Notes under the pieces: model-generated | Database searches by the model: none | What the model was told of the DNA's origin: nothing | What the model saw: the letters and a program-made list of their open reading frames with translations, nothing else | In this document: positions 25,634-34,132 of the stretch, in pieces | Layout: the number at the start of each line of letters is the position of its first letter | Numbering within the stretch: the first letter of the stretch is position 1 | Program-made: the position numbers and the translations under genes | Assembly (NCBI RefSeq): GCF_048572895.1 | Contig: NZ_CP183878.1 | Coordinates: 3,162,001 to 3,226,000, forward strand | Direction: 5' to 3' | Origin: Psychrobacillus sp048572895 | Lineage (GTDB): Bacteria; Bacillota; Bacilli; Bacillales_A; Planococcaceae | DNA: 64,000 bases

Positions 25634-25673
25634 GAAAAACGATCACATTTTTTTGAAAATGTGATCGTTTTTT
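25634..25673 (-). terminator. Terminator after the metallopeptidase gene
   Basis: AAAACGATCACATTTT pairs perfectly with AAAATGTGATCGTTTT around a four-base loop. It abuts the stop codon of the gene ending at 25672. Confidence 0.9.
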
Positions 25674-26325
25674 AAAGTGACATCGAATGACCATGCCTTG
25701 CTAGATACTCTTCTTTTTCTTTATAATCTGGCATAATACTTCCAACACGTCGCCAAAATGATCGATCATGATTCATATGAGTTATATGACATAATTCATG
25801 GATTACCACATAATCGATCACTTCTATTGGAGCCATAGCAAGACGATAATTAAAGGTTAACTTTTTATCCGAACTACAACTACCCCACTTGACTTTAGAT
25901 TCTACTATTTCAATGATTTTAGGCTTTACTTTCAGTTGTTTTTGATATATTTTTATCCGTTCTTCTACAATCGCCTTACATCTATTGATATAGAATCTCT
26001 TGAGATTTTTTTTAAGTACCTCTTCATTTAACTCACTACAATCTATTAATTCTTGAAGAAATCTTTCTTCTCCCATGTACAAGAACTTCCCGAGAGCGTG
26101 ATACTCTCTTGCCTTGGGTATTTCTCGAGCTGTACTAATCTCATGAATTTTGTCTAGTATCCATTTCCCTTTACTTCTTATTGCACTAACAATAATCTCT
26201 TTACTTGTGTCTTTTGGGGCTTTAACAGTTAAGAAACCAAAAGAATCTATATGAATAGATAATTTCTTGGCATTCCCATACTGAACACTAAATTCAATCA
26301 TATTATTTTCAATTTCAACTTTCAT
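25672..26325 (-). CDS. YgjP/SprT-type zinc metallopeptidase domain protein
   Basis: A 217-residue protein from the ATG at 26325 (GAGG 6 nt upstream; an earlier ATG overlaps it). The C-terminal half carries WGSCSSDKKLTFNYRL, then the zinc site VVIHELCHITHMNHDRSFW, the HExxH...H pattern of the DUF45/YgjP family, which is often listed as M48-like. Family members are linked to restriction or nucleotide metabolism, but their substrates are mostly unknown. A degenerate N-terminal copy lies at 24195-24295. Flanked by strong terminators. Confidence 0.88.
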   Translation of the reverse strand: MKVEIENNMIEFSVQYGNAKKLSIHIDSFGFLTVKAPKDTSKEIIVSAIRSKGKWILDKIHEISTAREIPKAREYHALGKFLYMGEERFLQELIDCSELNEEVLKKNLKRFYINRCKAIVEERIKIYQKQLKVKPKIIEIVESKVKWGSCSSDKKLTFNYRLAMAPIEVIDYVVIHELCHITHMNHDRSFWRRVGSIMPDYKEKEEYLARHGHSMSL

Positions 26326-26410
26326 AAATATCCTCATTTTTATATATTATTAGTTCGTAACTAGTGTTCCTATTCATTAATAAAAATAATCTCTTACAAT
26401 CAGACATAGT

Positions 26411-26462
26411 AAAAGGTGTTATATCCTATACAACTTTGGTTTGTTTTAGGATATGACACCTT
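26411..26462 (-). terminator. Terminator after DUF4256 gene
   Basis: On the minus strand AAGGTGTCATATCCTA pairs with TAGGATATAACACCTT followed by TTT; about 100 bp beyond the stop. Confidence 0.8.
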
Positions 26463-26562
26463 AACTCTCAATTTATATTCTAATACTATTTAAAACTCCA
26501 GTAATTGAAGTATGAAATACCCTTCCATTGGTGATATCTCTGGAACAGAAAGACAAGGAATT

Positions 26563-27129
26563 TTAGACTCTCAGCGAGCCACGGAAACCTCTTGCAGCAT
26601 AGTAGGAGTCAGCACCATTGTGGTACACAAAGACAGTATCGTAACGATAATCACAAAATATGGCCCCGCCAAGTTTTCTAATATTGGCAGGTGTTTGCAC
26701 CCAGCTAGACGTTTTCAAATCAAAATTCCCCAGTTTCTGCAACTCTCGGTATTGTTCTTCCGTTAAAAGTTCAATGCCCATCGCTGTTGCCATATCAATA
26801 GCGCTATTTTCTGGCTTATGTTTTTTTCTTGAATCCAATGCTTTACGGTCGTAACAAAAACTTCTGCGGCCCTTGGGACTTTCTGCTGAACAGTCATTAA
26901 AAATATACTTGTCATTTTCCTTATCATAACCAACAACATCAGGTTCCCCTTCAGTTTTTTCCATTTCATAAAGTGACCACATTTTTTCAGTATTCGCTTC
27001 TAGCCTTGCTTGGACACTCATCCATTCAATACCATCATGACGATTCATGTTTTTCTCAAAACGGTTTTTCAATACACTAAGTAATTCCTCATGCTGTTCT
27101 AATGGCAACTCCAAATTTTCCTTTGTCAT
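26563..27129 (-). CDS. DUF4256 family protein
   Basis: A 188-residue soluble protein recognised as DUF4256 by the run LKNRFEKNMNRHDGIEW, DCSAESPKGRRSFCYDRKAL, MGIELLTEEQYRELQ and the C-terminal YDTVFVYHNGADSYYAARGFRG. The family is widespread in bacteria and has no assigned activity. TAGGAGG sits 7 nt before the ATG. Monocistronic, with a strong downstream hairpin. No link to the neighbouring genes is evident. Confidence 0.88.
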   Translation of the reverse strand: MTKENLELPLEQHEELLSVLKNRFEKNMNRHDGIEWMSVQARLEANTEKMWSLYEMEKTEGEPDVVGYDKENDKYIFNDCSAESPKGRRSFCYDRKALDSRKKHKPENSAIDMATAMGIELLTEEQYRELQKLGNFDLKTSSWVQTPANIRKLGGAIFCDYRYDTVFVYHNGADSYYAARGFRGSLRV

Positions 27130-27428
27130 ATTAGTACCTCCTAATTATATCACTTGTCCTATTTATTTTATCTTCACACAGTTTAGTCGATAGTTCAAGC
27201 TTGCGATAATTGAACCACACCTTGTTCATTAAAGACAAATAACTTGATAAAGGAAAGAGTTTAACTATTTTTCGAAAATTCTTTTTTAAAAGTGTATTAT
27301 TAAAGTACAATAGTTGGCATTTATATGAATCTTCGATAGATTCCTTGAACAACTATATTTTTTTGATTTAATATAGCTATAATGCTTGAATTTCCATACG
27401 ATGGCTAAAATCATAAAGGAGACCTGAC

Positions 27429-28109
27429 ATGAAGCATATTTATACAGGAAAAACAAAAGATGTATATGAATTAGAGGATGGCAACTACCTTTTACAATTT
27501 AAAGATGATGTTACGGGTGTTGACGGTGTATTTGATCCAGGTGCCAATTCGGTAGGGTTGAAGATCGAGGGTGCTGGACGTTCAGGATTAAAGCTTACAA
27601 AATACTTTTTTGAAGTATTAAAAGAAATAGGAATCCCAACTCATTATATTGATGCTGATATCGAAATGGCAACAATGATTGTAAAGCCTGCTGAAGTTTT
27701 CGGAAAAGGGCTTGAAGTCATTTGCCGATATCGTGCAGTAGGAAGCTTTTTACGTAGATACGGATTATACGCTGAAGAGGGACAACCATTAGATGCTTTC
27801 GTCGAAGTGACACTTAAAGACGATGAACACGAAGACCCTCCAATTAGTGAAGATGCTTTAGATATGCTAGATGTCTTAACTAAAGATGAATATAAAGTAT
27901 TAAAAGTATTGACACAACAAATCGGAAACGTCGTTAAAGAAGAACTTTTGAAAAAAGATATTGAGTTATATGATATTAAATTTGAATTCGGACGTACAGA
28001 TAAAGATAAACAAATTGTTCTGATTGATGAAATCTCTGGTGGTAACATGCGTGCTTATAAAGATGGAAAATATATCGAACCATTAGAATTAGAAAAACTG
28101 TTCTTATAA
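27429..28109 (+). CDS. purC: Phosphoribosylaminoimidazole-succinocarboxamide synthase
   Basis: SAICAR synthetase of de novo purine synthesis, joining CAIR and aspartate with ATP. The 226-residue protein opens with YTGKTKDVYELEDGNYLLQFKDD and has the family signature LEVICRYRAVGSFLRRYG and FEFGRTDKDKQIVLIDEISGG. Usually purC lies within the purEKBCSQLFMNHD operon; here it is a lone gene with its own -10-like TATAAT and terminator, about 34 kb from purD/purH, and is flanked by unrelated genes. Its sequence is of the shorter type (KFEFG, no extended N-terminus). It may be a second, paralogous copy. Confidence 0.93.
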   Translation: MKHIYTGKTKDVYELEDGNYLLQFKDDVTGVDGVFDPGANSVGLKIEGAGRSGLKLTKYFFEVLKEIGIPTHYIDADIEMATMIVKPAEVFGKGLEVICRYRAVGSFLRRYGLYAEEGQPLDAFVEVTLKDDEHEDPPISEDALDMLDVLTKDEYKVLKVLTQQIGNVVKEELLKKDIELYDIKFEFGRTDKDKQIVLIDEISGGNMRAYKDGKYIEPLELEKLFL

Positions 28110-28131
28110 GCATCCTAAAAACACAAAGTCT

Positions 28132-28175
28132 AGGACATAACATATTTTATATAACTAATATGTTATGTCCTTTTT
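28132..28175 (+). terminator. Terminator after purC
   Basis: Arms AGGACATAACATATT/AATATGTTATGTCCT are perfect over 15 bp, with TTTTT after the stem. Confidence 0.92.
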
Positions 28176-28247
28176 GGTGTTCACTTTAAAAACTTCCTTA
28201 GTTTAGATACTATATGATTAGAGTCAAATAGTATTGGAGGAATTAGA

Positions 28248-28688
28248 ATGAAACTTATTGTTTATTTAGCAGGTCAGATTCATGATGATTGGAGAGATGA
28301 AGTTGCACAAAAAGCAAAGGCAAAAAATCTTCCTCTCGAATTTGTAGGACCACAAACAACTCATGATCGTTCAGACAATATCGGCGAAGAAATTCAAGGA
28401 AAACAACCATCTAACCTTTATAAAGATGATGCTGCATCAGATATTAATAATTTTCGGACACAGGTCTTAATGAAGAAAGCTGATGTCGTCATAGCCTTAT
28501 TCGGAGAAAAGTATAAACAATGGAATACAGCAATGGACGCCAGCACGGCAATTGCCATGAACAAACCGACTATTATTATTAGACCTGAATCATTAATTCA
28601 CCCATTAAAAGAGCTTTCGAACAAGGCAAATGTAACTGTAGAAACCGTTGATCAAGCAATAGATGTCATCAGTTATATTTTTGATTGA
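28248..28688 (+). CDS. ytoQ: YtoQ family protein
   Basis: A 146-residue protein of the YtoQ family: MKLIVYLAGQIHDDWRDEV, FVGPQTTHDRSDNIGEE, VLMKKADVVIALFGEKYKQWNTAMDA, and a C-terminal PTIIIRPESLIHPL. It has a nucleoside 2-deoxyribosyltransferase-like Rossmann layout, as in blasticidin/agrocin-type transferases, but the activity is not established. GGAGGAATTAGA precedes the ATG. It follows purC after an independent terminator, so co-transcription is unlikely. Confidence 0.88.
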   Translation: MKLIVYLAGQIHDDWRDEVAQKAKAKNLPLEFVGPQTTHDRSDNIGEEIQGKQPSNLYKDDAASDINNFRTQVLMKKADVVIALFGEKYKQWNTAMDASTAIAMNKPTIIIRPESLIHPLKELSNKANVTVETVDQAIDVISYIFD

Positions 28689-28695
28689 TATTTAA

Positions 28696-28787
28696 TCAAT
28701 TATGCCTCGGCATAATTGCGTCCAGATTTTGAATCGAGCTTGCTCGATTGACTCCTTTCAAAATCTGTGACATCCGCCGGAGGCTTT
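28696..28787 (-). repeat. Dispersed structured repeat, copy 2
   Basis: Same family as 15602-15756, opposite orientation: ends GTGACATCCGCCGGAGGCTT. Palindrome AATTATGCC/GGCATAATT at one end, an inner CGAGC/GCTCG palindrome and TTTTGAA/TTCAAAA arms. A separate perfect hairpin TTCAGCGGGCGT/ACACCCGCTGAA follows at 28795-28822. Confidence 0.85.
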
Positions 28788-28891
28788 ATCTTCGTTCAGC
28801 GGGCGTTTGAACACCCGCTGAACAGTATACAAAACTGCATTCATCTAACCTACCTATAGAGGTGGAATTCTTCTGCTGAATGAAGATAAAT

Positions 28892-28927
28892 AAAAACAGT
28901 GAGTTTGATCTTAACTCACTGTTTTTT
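28892..28927 (-). terminator. Terminator after dus
   Basis: AAAACAGTGAGTT/AACTCACTGTTTT arms with A and T tails just beyond the dus stop codon. Confidence 0.85.
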
Positions 28928-28952
28928 ATCATTCTACTGTTTTCCCCATCAA

Positions 28953-29921
28953 TCAATTTTCTTGTTCAAAGCTATCGAGCAATGAACGCACTTCATCAGT
29001 TGACTTTGTGTTCATCAATTGATTTCTTAATTCACCAGCTCCTCGGAATCCTTTGACATATATTTTGAAGAAGCGATGCAGTGCTGTGATGGAACGTGGC
29101 AAATCTGCTGCATATTGATCTTGAAGATCTAGTTGCAATCTTAGAAGATCAAGATATTCCGTAGTACTATGCTCTTTCGGCTCTTTTTCGAAAGCAAAAG
29201 GATTTTTAAAAATACCTCGTCCAATCATAACCCCATCAACACCATACTTACGGGCGAGCTTCTGGCCAGTTTCACGGTCAGGAATGTCACCGTTAATAGT
29301 TAATAGAGTATTCGGTGCGATACTATCGCGTAATTTTTTTATCTCCGGAATTAGCTCCCAGTGCGCATCTACCTGGCTCATTTCCTTTCGAGTACGCAGA
29401 TGAATAGACAGATTGGCAATGTCTTGTTTGAATATATGCGTTAACCAGTCCTGCAACTCCTCTATATCCGTGTAACCAATCCTTGTTTTCACACTGACAG
29501 GCAATCCTCCCGCTTTTGCTGCTTGTATTATATCTGCTGCTACTTCTGGGCGCAGGATAAGACCGCTTCCCTTACCTCTAGTTGCTACATTCGGTACAGG
29601 ACAACCCATATTAATATCTACACCTTTAAAGCCTAGTTCTGCCATACCAATACTCATTTGACGGAAATATTCGGGCTTATCTCCCCATATATGTGCAACC
29701 ATTGGCTGTTCGTCTTCTGTAAATATCAAACGCCCACGTACACTTTTCTGTCCCTCAGGATGACAATAGCTATCTGAGTTTGTAAACTCTGTAAAAAACA
29801 CATCCGGTTTACCTGCTTTACTGACGACATGACGAAAAACAACATCCGTCACATCTTCCATTGGTGCAAGTACAAAAAATGGTCGTGGTAAATCACGCCA
29901 AAAATTCTCTTTCATATTCAA
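28953..29921 (-). CDS. tRNA-dihydrouridine synthase
   Basis: FMN-dependent enzyme reducing uridine in the tRNA D-loop. It opens NFWRDLPRPFFVLAPMEDVTDVVFR, an almost exact match in style to B. subtilis YfjN (Dus2). Catalytic Cys lies in INMGCPVPNVATRGKGSGL, FMN/substrate contacts in VKTRIGY and NGDIPDRETG. About 320 residues. Several near starts exist: TTG at 29921 is best spaced (8 nt) from GAGAGG, ATG at 29915 is 14 nt away. Monocistronic. Confidence 0.92.
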   Translation of the reverse strand: MNMKENFWRDLPRPFFVLAPMEDVTDVVFRHVVSKAGKPDVFFTEFTNSDSYCHPEGQKSVRGRLIFTEDEQPMVAHIWGDKPEYFRQMSIGMAELGFKGVDINMGCPVPNVATRGKGSGLILRPEVAADIIQAAKAGGLPVSVKTRIGYTDIEELQDWLTHIFKQDIANLSIHLRTRKEMSQVDAHWELIPEIKKLRDSIAPNTLLTINGDIPDRETGQKLARKYGVDGVMIGRGIFKNPFAFEKEPKEHSTTEYLDLLRLQLDLQDQYAADLPRSITALHRFFKIYVKGFRGAGELRNQLMNTKSTDEVRSLLDSFEQEN

Positions 29922-30008
29922 ATTCAATTCCTCTCATCATGGTGTAATCGGTGAGTTAAATATATAAGTTAATTTCATTCAAGCATATTAAATAGTGAAA
30001 TCCCAACA

Positions 30009-30124
30009 ATGTTGATTTCCGCTTTAGGCTGACGATTTCCGCGGGCACGGCTCAAGCCTATAGTCTCTCGCTCGTGCTGTTCCCGCTGGAGTCGCCACCT
30101 GCCGCTCCAATCCACAGGATCAAC
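30009..30124 (-). repeat. Bacillales dispersed repeat (GGCGACTCC family), copy 2
   Basis: Reversed copy of the 25431-25560 family: GTTGATTTCCGCTTTAGGCTGACGATTTCCGC to GAGTCGCCACCTGCCGCTCCAATCCACAGGATCAAC. It makes up most of the dus/yfiT spacer (29928-30378). Confidence 0.88.
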
Positions 30125-30283
30125 TTTTTAAAAACGAATAAAGAATTACGATATAAAGTAAACATTCGTATTTTAAAATTAAATAGGTAATTATGAAATT
30201 GACTTATTCAAGTCATTATTATAGTATAACCTAGCTTTTTTAATTTATCTTCTAACATGTTTTCTACTTGGAAATTCACAAGT

Positions 30284-30338
30284 AAAGCAGACGGTCAAAT
30301 AGAGGTGCATTATAGCACTTCTAAACCGTCTGCTTTTA
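30284..30338 (-). terminator. Terminator after yfiT
   Basis: AAAGCAGACGG/CCGTCTGCTTTT arms. The 3' half, AGCACTTCTAAACCGTCTGC, is repeated exactly at 36489-36508, so this terminator has been copied. Confidence 0.85.
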
Positions 30339-30378
30339 TATTTCATCAAATATTTAGTTGACTTCAATACATATCGTA

Positions 30379-30888
30379 TCATTTTGATAAGGCAATTTTA
30401 ATATGAGCTAAGTGATGCTCTTGGTGCCAAGCTAATTTTGCAACTTTTGTTGCCACTGTTATTTTACCGTTTGTTTGGTGAGTAAATGCTCGTTCTAATT
30501 GCTCTTCAGTTAAACTGTGTCCTAAAGATACAATACGCTTATTTAAACCTTCTAACATCTTAATAGAACTTTCTACAGGGAGCTTTGTGTCTGGTAGAAC
30601 AGCCCACTTTTCTTCGTTAAAAGCTGGTACTGTTGGATTGTCATCTGTTAAAGCTAGCTTCAAACGCTGATACATATTCAACTGCGAATCTGCAATGTGA
30701 TGAACAAGCCCGCGAACTGTCCAGGCACCTTCACGATAAGTCTTTCTTAATTCCTCATCACTTAATGAGTCGACAGTTTCTCTAAGTCGAATCGTATAAG
30801 TTTCAATTTCCTTTAACCATTCTTGGATATTTTCTAATGTTACTTTTTCAGGAACTTGTAATTCTCCAATTGGGTATTTTACATCCAT
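30379..30888 (-). CDS. yfiT: DinB-superfamily YfiT protein (bacillithiol transferase-type)
   Basis: A 169-residue helical protein of the DinB/YfiT family, started at the ATG 30888 with AAGGGG 7 nt upstream (an in-frame TTG two codons earlier is too close). Family marks: YPIGELQVPEKVT, WTVRGLVHHIADSQLNMYQRLKLALT and WHQEHHLAHI, where His residues bind nickel/zinc. Related Bacillales proteins (BstA) act as bacillithiol S-transferases in stress detoxification; that activity here is inferred. Monocistronic. Confidence 0.87.
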   Translation of the reverse strand: MDVKYPIGELQVPEKVTLENIQEWLKEIETYTIRLRETVDSLSDEELRKTYREGAWTVRGLVHHIADSQLNMYQRLKLALTDDNPTVPAFNEEKWAVLPDTKLPVESSIKMLEGLNKRIVSLGHSLTEEQLERAFTHQTNGKITVATKVAKLAWHQEHHLAHIKIALSK

Positions 30889-30894
30889 TTTCAA

Positions 30895-31285
30895 ACCCCT
30901 TTTCCCTATTCTGTATTAACACTTAATATACCAATCTGCTTAGTTGTTGTAAACCTCAACTAAAGACTATAAATGTTGAAAAGCTTATAAATATTAGGTA
31001 ACTGAATACACTAGGAATAATTCATGCACCCTTAATATATTTCTCTTTTATTGAATAACCAACATAAACTCTTCCAACAACCCCTACCTCAAACCCGCAT
31101 TCTTCCTTCCGAGTTAAAATATTTCGGTCAGAACCCCCTTTTTGGCGATTATTGATACAAAAATGACCTTTTTAAAGGGATAGGCATGAAAAAGACCAGG
31201 AAATCGGAAATGTTATTTTCACGAATACCGGGTCTGAATCGAAAATGTTTATTATTATTGAGATATGTTTATTTTAGTTAGACAA
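30895..31285. other. Spacer with one terminator and no gene
   Basis: AT-rich. A hairpin at 31190-31236 (GACCAGG/CCGGGTC with one mismatch, T-run on the minus strand) resembles a terminator for the rlmCD 3'-end fragment at 31286. No open frame with a ribosome site was found. Confidence 0.6.
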
Positions 31286-31340
31286 TTACAATTCCAGCCA
31301 AGCAACCGCTTCACAATGTGCGGAGTGCAAGTGGCAACAC
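31286..31340 (-). pseudogene. Displaced rlmCD 3'-end fragment (scar 3)
   Basis: Minus strand reads CHLHSAHCEAVAWLEL-stop, matching the last residues of RlmCD (THCEAVAWLELV). The codons before HCEAV differ from rlmCD but match the other two fragments. About 7 kb downstream of rlmCD in the same orientation; an apparent terminator follows at 31190-31236. Confidence 0.8.
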
Positions 31341-31350
31341 AAGAGTGCTA

Positions 31351-32001
31351 TTAGAATTTGATTTTTAACTTTTCGGCATCATCTAGTGTTTTATCTTGCT
31401 CATTAAAAACATCACTTGTTGTAATTTCAAATGAGTCAATCTTAGATTTTTCAATAATGAAACCTAAATTCCCTTTTTTTGTTTCATTTGCTGGAATTTC
31501 TCCATTTAATTCTTCTAAGTAAATATCATCTTCCCAAGTCTTTTGCTCTCCAGCACTTGTATGAACTAATGAAATAGGAGCAAATTTTAAGTTTTGATTT
31601 GAAGTGTTTTTTATTTCTACGAATACTTTTACAAAATCAAACTCTTGATCGTGAGTGTAGCTATGAAAAAAATCGATTAAGCCATAATCTGGTTTAAAAT
31701 GAAGAGCTTTTGCTTCTCTTATCGTCAATTCAATTGCTCCAATTTTGACAGTTTGACTCTCTTTATTTATATCGTTTAATGTAACTTCACCCTTTACATC
31801 TCGAATAGTTGTTCCTACTTCTTGCAGAGATTGATCATTGGTTACTTGGGGATTATCGAGATAACCTTGATAATAACTTGGAGTTTCGTTGGTAGAAATA
31901 GAATTTACTTCAGTGGTAACCTGTTGTTCATCCTGATTATTTGCACAACCAATTAAAAGAAAAGGTATTAATACTATTAGATATATTGCTCGTTTCATCA
32001 T
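31351..32001 (-). CDS. DUF4352-type lipoprotein
   Basis: A 216-residue extracellular lipoprotein: signal MMKRAIYLIVLIPFLLIGCAN with lipobox L-I-G-C, a Thr/Ser-rich linker (~20-60), then an immunoglobulin-like DUF4352 domain containing VKVFVEIKNTSNQNLKFAPISL and KKGNLGFIIE. Such domains are common in secreted Firmicute proteins and have no known activity. Either of two adjacent ATGs could be the start; GGGAG is 4 and 7 nt upstream. The alkaline phosphatase gene upstream ends in its own terminator. Confidence 0.85.
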   Translation of the reverse strand: MMKRAIYLIVLIPFLLIGCANNQDEQQVTTEVNSISTNETPSYYQGYLDNPQVTNDQSLQEVGTTIRDVKGEVTLNDINKESQTVKIGAIELTIREAKALHFKPDYGLIDFFHSYTHDQEFDFVKVFVEIKNTSNQNLKFAPISLVHTSAGEQKTWEDDIYLEELNGEIPANETKKGNLGFIIEKSKIDSFEITTSDVFNEQDKTLDDAEKLKIKF

Positions 32002-32023
32002 AAATCTCCCATCAAAAATGTAT

Positions 32024-32063
32024 AAAAGGTTCCTATTGCTAAATATTTAACAATAGGAACTTT
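32024..32063 (-). terminator. Terminator after alkaline phosphatase
   Basis: AAAGGTTCCTATTG pairs with CAATAGGAACTTT; it lies between the phosphatase stop and the lipoprotein start. Confidence 0.85.
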
Positions 32064-32074
32064 GTCAATACAGA

Positions 32075-33472
32075 TTATTTATCATTAATCTTAACTTTTG
32101 TTTTTAAAAGATCGAAAATAATTTTCGCATGATCAGTATTTTCTAGTTGGCCTGCAAATTGATTACTTGATGGTCCGAAGGCATACACTGGTACGTCTTC
32201 ACCAGTATGTCCACCAGTTGTCCAACCAGTATGAGAACGCTTATTAAAGATGTCCTCAATTGCATTGTCTATTTCTGTTAGATTTTTTGTTGTAGCTGCC
32301 ACTTTAACAGCCTGGATCTCTTCATTTGTTAAATCAAGGCCAATATATTGTTTCAATGCATCTTCAACTTTTGCACCATTTACAATTTGATTAGCAATAA
32401 AATCAGGTGTATGTTTAGCTGCTTTTAGAGGCTCACCAAACCAGTTATAGATTCCATCCGCACCTATTGAAAATCCACCTGTAGAGTGGTCAGCTGTTGC
32501 AACAACTAGAGTATTCTTGTCTTTTTTCGCAAAATCAATGGCAGCTTGGAATGCTTTTTCAAAGTCTTCCATTTCACTCATCGCACCAACGATGTCATTA
32601 TCATGACCTGCCCAGTCTATTTGACTACCTTCAATCATAAGGAAAAATCCATCTTTGTCTTGTTTTAAGCGATCAATTGCAGCTGTTGTCATTTCTGCTA
32701 ATGATGGTTGTTCATTGGTACGATCAATCATTTTATCTAAACCTCTTGGAGCGAATAGTCCAAGTACTTGCTGATTTTTATCTTTTAGTAGCTCGTCGCG
32801 ATTTGTGATATAGCTGTAGCCATCTTTTTTAAATTCTTTTGTAAGATTGCGATCTTTACGTTCAAAAAGATCTGTACCTCCACCTAGAAGAACATCTATT
32901 TTATGTTTTCCATTGATTAATTCGTCATAATAATCATCTGCAATTGCATTCATATTTTTTCGACTAATGTCATGTGAACCAAATGATGCTGGTGTTGCAT
33001 GTGTAATTTCAGAAGTTGCAACGAGACCTGTAGCTTTCCCTTTTTCTTTAGCTGCTTCTAAAACCGTTTTTACTTCCGATTCATCGTTATCCACACCGAT
33101 TGCGTTATTATATGTTTTGATACCAGCAGACATCGCTGTTGCTGCAGAAGCAGAATCTGTAATGTTTTGTGCTGGATCTTCCGGATATGTCATTTGTTGC
33201 CCTACTAAGTAATCATCAAATGCAGTACGTTCAACAAATTTTGTTTTAGGGTTATCTTTTAAATAGCGATAAGCCGAAGTATAAGAAGGACCCATTCCAT
33301 CTCCGATTAAGAAAATAATGTTTTTTGCTTTACCATTATTTTGACCGTGTTGACTGTTTTGGACATTTCCTTTTGCTTCAGCTGTAGAAATAACCCCCGA
33401 AAAACTAGTTAGTGCTAGAGTAGAGACAACTGCAAAAGGTAATATTTTCTTTTTTAAATTTTTTCTTAACAT
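32075..33472 (-). CDS. Secreted alkaline phosphatase
   Basis: A 465-residue exported phosphomonoesterase of the PhoA/PhoB type. Signal peptide with cleavage near TAEA-KG, then NIIFLIGDGMGPSY (metal ligand Asp), catalytic Ser107 in ITDSASAATAMSAG, ATSEITHATPASFGSHD, and later TADHSTGG and HTGEDVPVYAFGP zinc ligands. It releases phosphate from organic esters outside the cell. In B. subtilis such genes are PhoP-regulated, but I found no convincing PHO box here, only single TGTAAA elements. It lies in the accretion zone below rlmCD. Confidence 0.93.
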   Translation of the reverse strand: MLRKNLKKKILPFAVVSTLALTSFSGVISTAEAKGNVQNSQHGQNNGKAKNIIFLIGDGMGPSYTSAYRYLKDNPKTKFVERTAFDDYLVGQQMTYPEDPAQNITDSASAATAMSAGIKTYNNAIGVDNDESEVKTVLEAAKEKGKATGLVATSEITHATPASFGSHDISRKNMNAIADDYYDELINGKHKIDVLLGGGTDLFERKDRNLTKEFKKDGYSYITNRDELLKDKNQQVLGLFAPRGLDKMIDRTNEQPSLAEMTTAAIDRLKQDKDGFFLMIEGSQIDWAGHDNDIVGAMSEMEDFEKAFQAAIDFAKKDKNTLVVATADHSTGGFSIGADGIYNWFGEPLKAAKHTPDFIANQIVNGAKVEDALKQYIGLDLTNEEIQAVKVAATTKNLTEIDNAIEDIFNKRSHTGWTTGGHTGEDVPVYAFGPSSNQFAGQLENTDHAKIIFDLLKTKVKINDK

Positions 33473-33911
33473 TATGTTTCCTCCTTAGTTAGCATACTAG
33501 TTTAATATAATTTAATAGTTTTAAGGATATAAAACGGCAAGATATTTTTTTTGTAAAGGTTCAAACTGCTAATATATGGGTATTTTTTGAGTGTCCTCAT
33601 ACTTTTTTATTAGAAAATGTTTAGGTCTAAAGTTTCTCTATTGAAATAAAATTCGTATTTCCTTGAAAACCAGTACTAATAACCCAGTTCTTAAGTTCGC
33701 TTTATAACATAAGGGAAATTTATAATAAATTTACATTGTAACTTTTTCTTTACATTTGGCATTTATTTTTTATAGTTATGCCAGAAAATTATCTTCATTT
33801 GCTAATAGGTAAGATTTTGCTGAATTCGATTCTTGTATAGCCAATCTCGATTCCTAACAAAAAAAACCATAAAAACAGCTTAATTACACCATTCAATATT
33901 TCTTATTTTTT
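33473..33911. other. AT-rich spacer upstream of the phosphatase
   Basis: Holds the phosphatase ribosome site and presumably its promoter. No open frame with a ribosome site and no ordered PHO-box array were seen. Confidence 0.5.
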
Positions 33912-33960
33912 CTCCAACCAAGCACCGCTTCACAATGGCCCGAGTATATGTGGCAACACA
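33912..33960 (-). pseudogene. Displaced rlmCD 3'-end fragment (scar 2)
   Basis: Minus strand: CCHIYSGHCEAV then a frame slip before the tryptophan-leucine end. Same upstream block TGTTGCCAC as the 31286 copy. More decayed than the other two. Confidence 0.7.
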
Positions 33961-34132
33961 TGGCGTGTTTGGTGAGTTTACACTCGTTTTATATAAAGCT
34001 TTATCCCTTTATTTCTTCCATTAAAAAATTAATTGTTAATTCTTTTGAAAAAGCTGGATTTGATAACTATGAAAAACATATTATTAATATTGAGTTTATT
34101 AAAAATATTCTAATAGGGAAGGTGATTTATCC

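Noticed and set aside
27131..27352. 73-residue minus-strand frame upstream of DUF4256
   Set aside because: No ribosome site, AT-biased composition and no recognisable motif; lies in the shared upstream spacer with purC.
33473..33911. PHO box upstream of alkaline phosphatase
   Set aside because: Only isolated TGTAAA/TTACA words, without the 11-bp ordered spacing seen at pstS.
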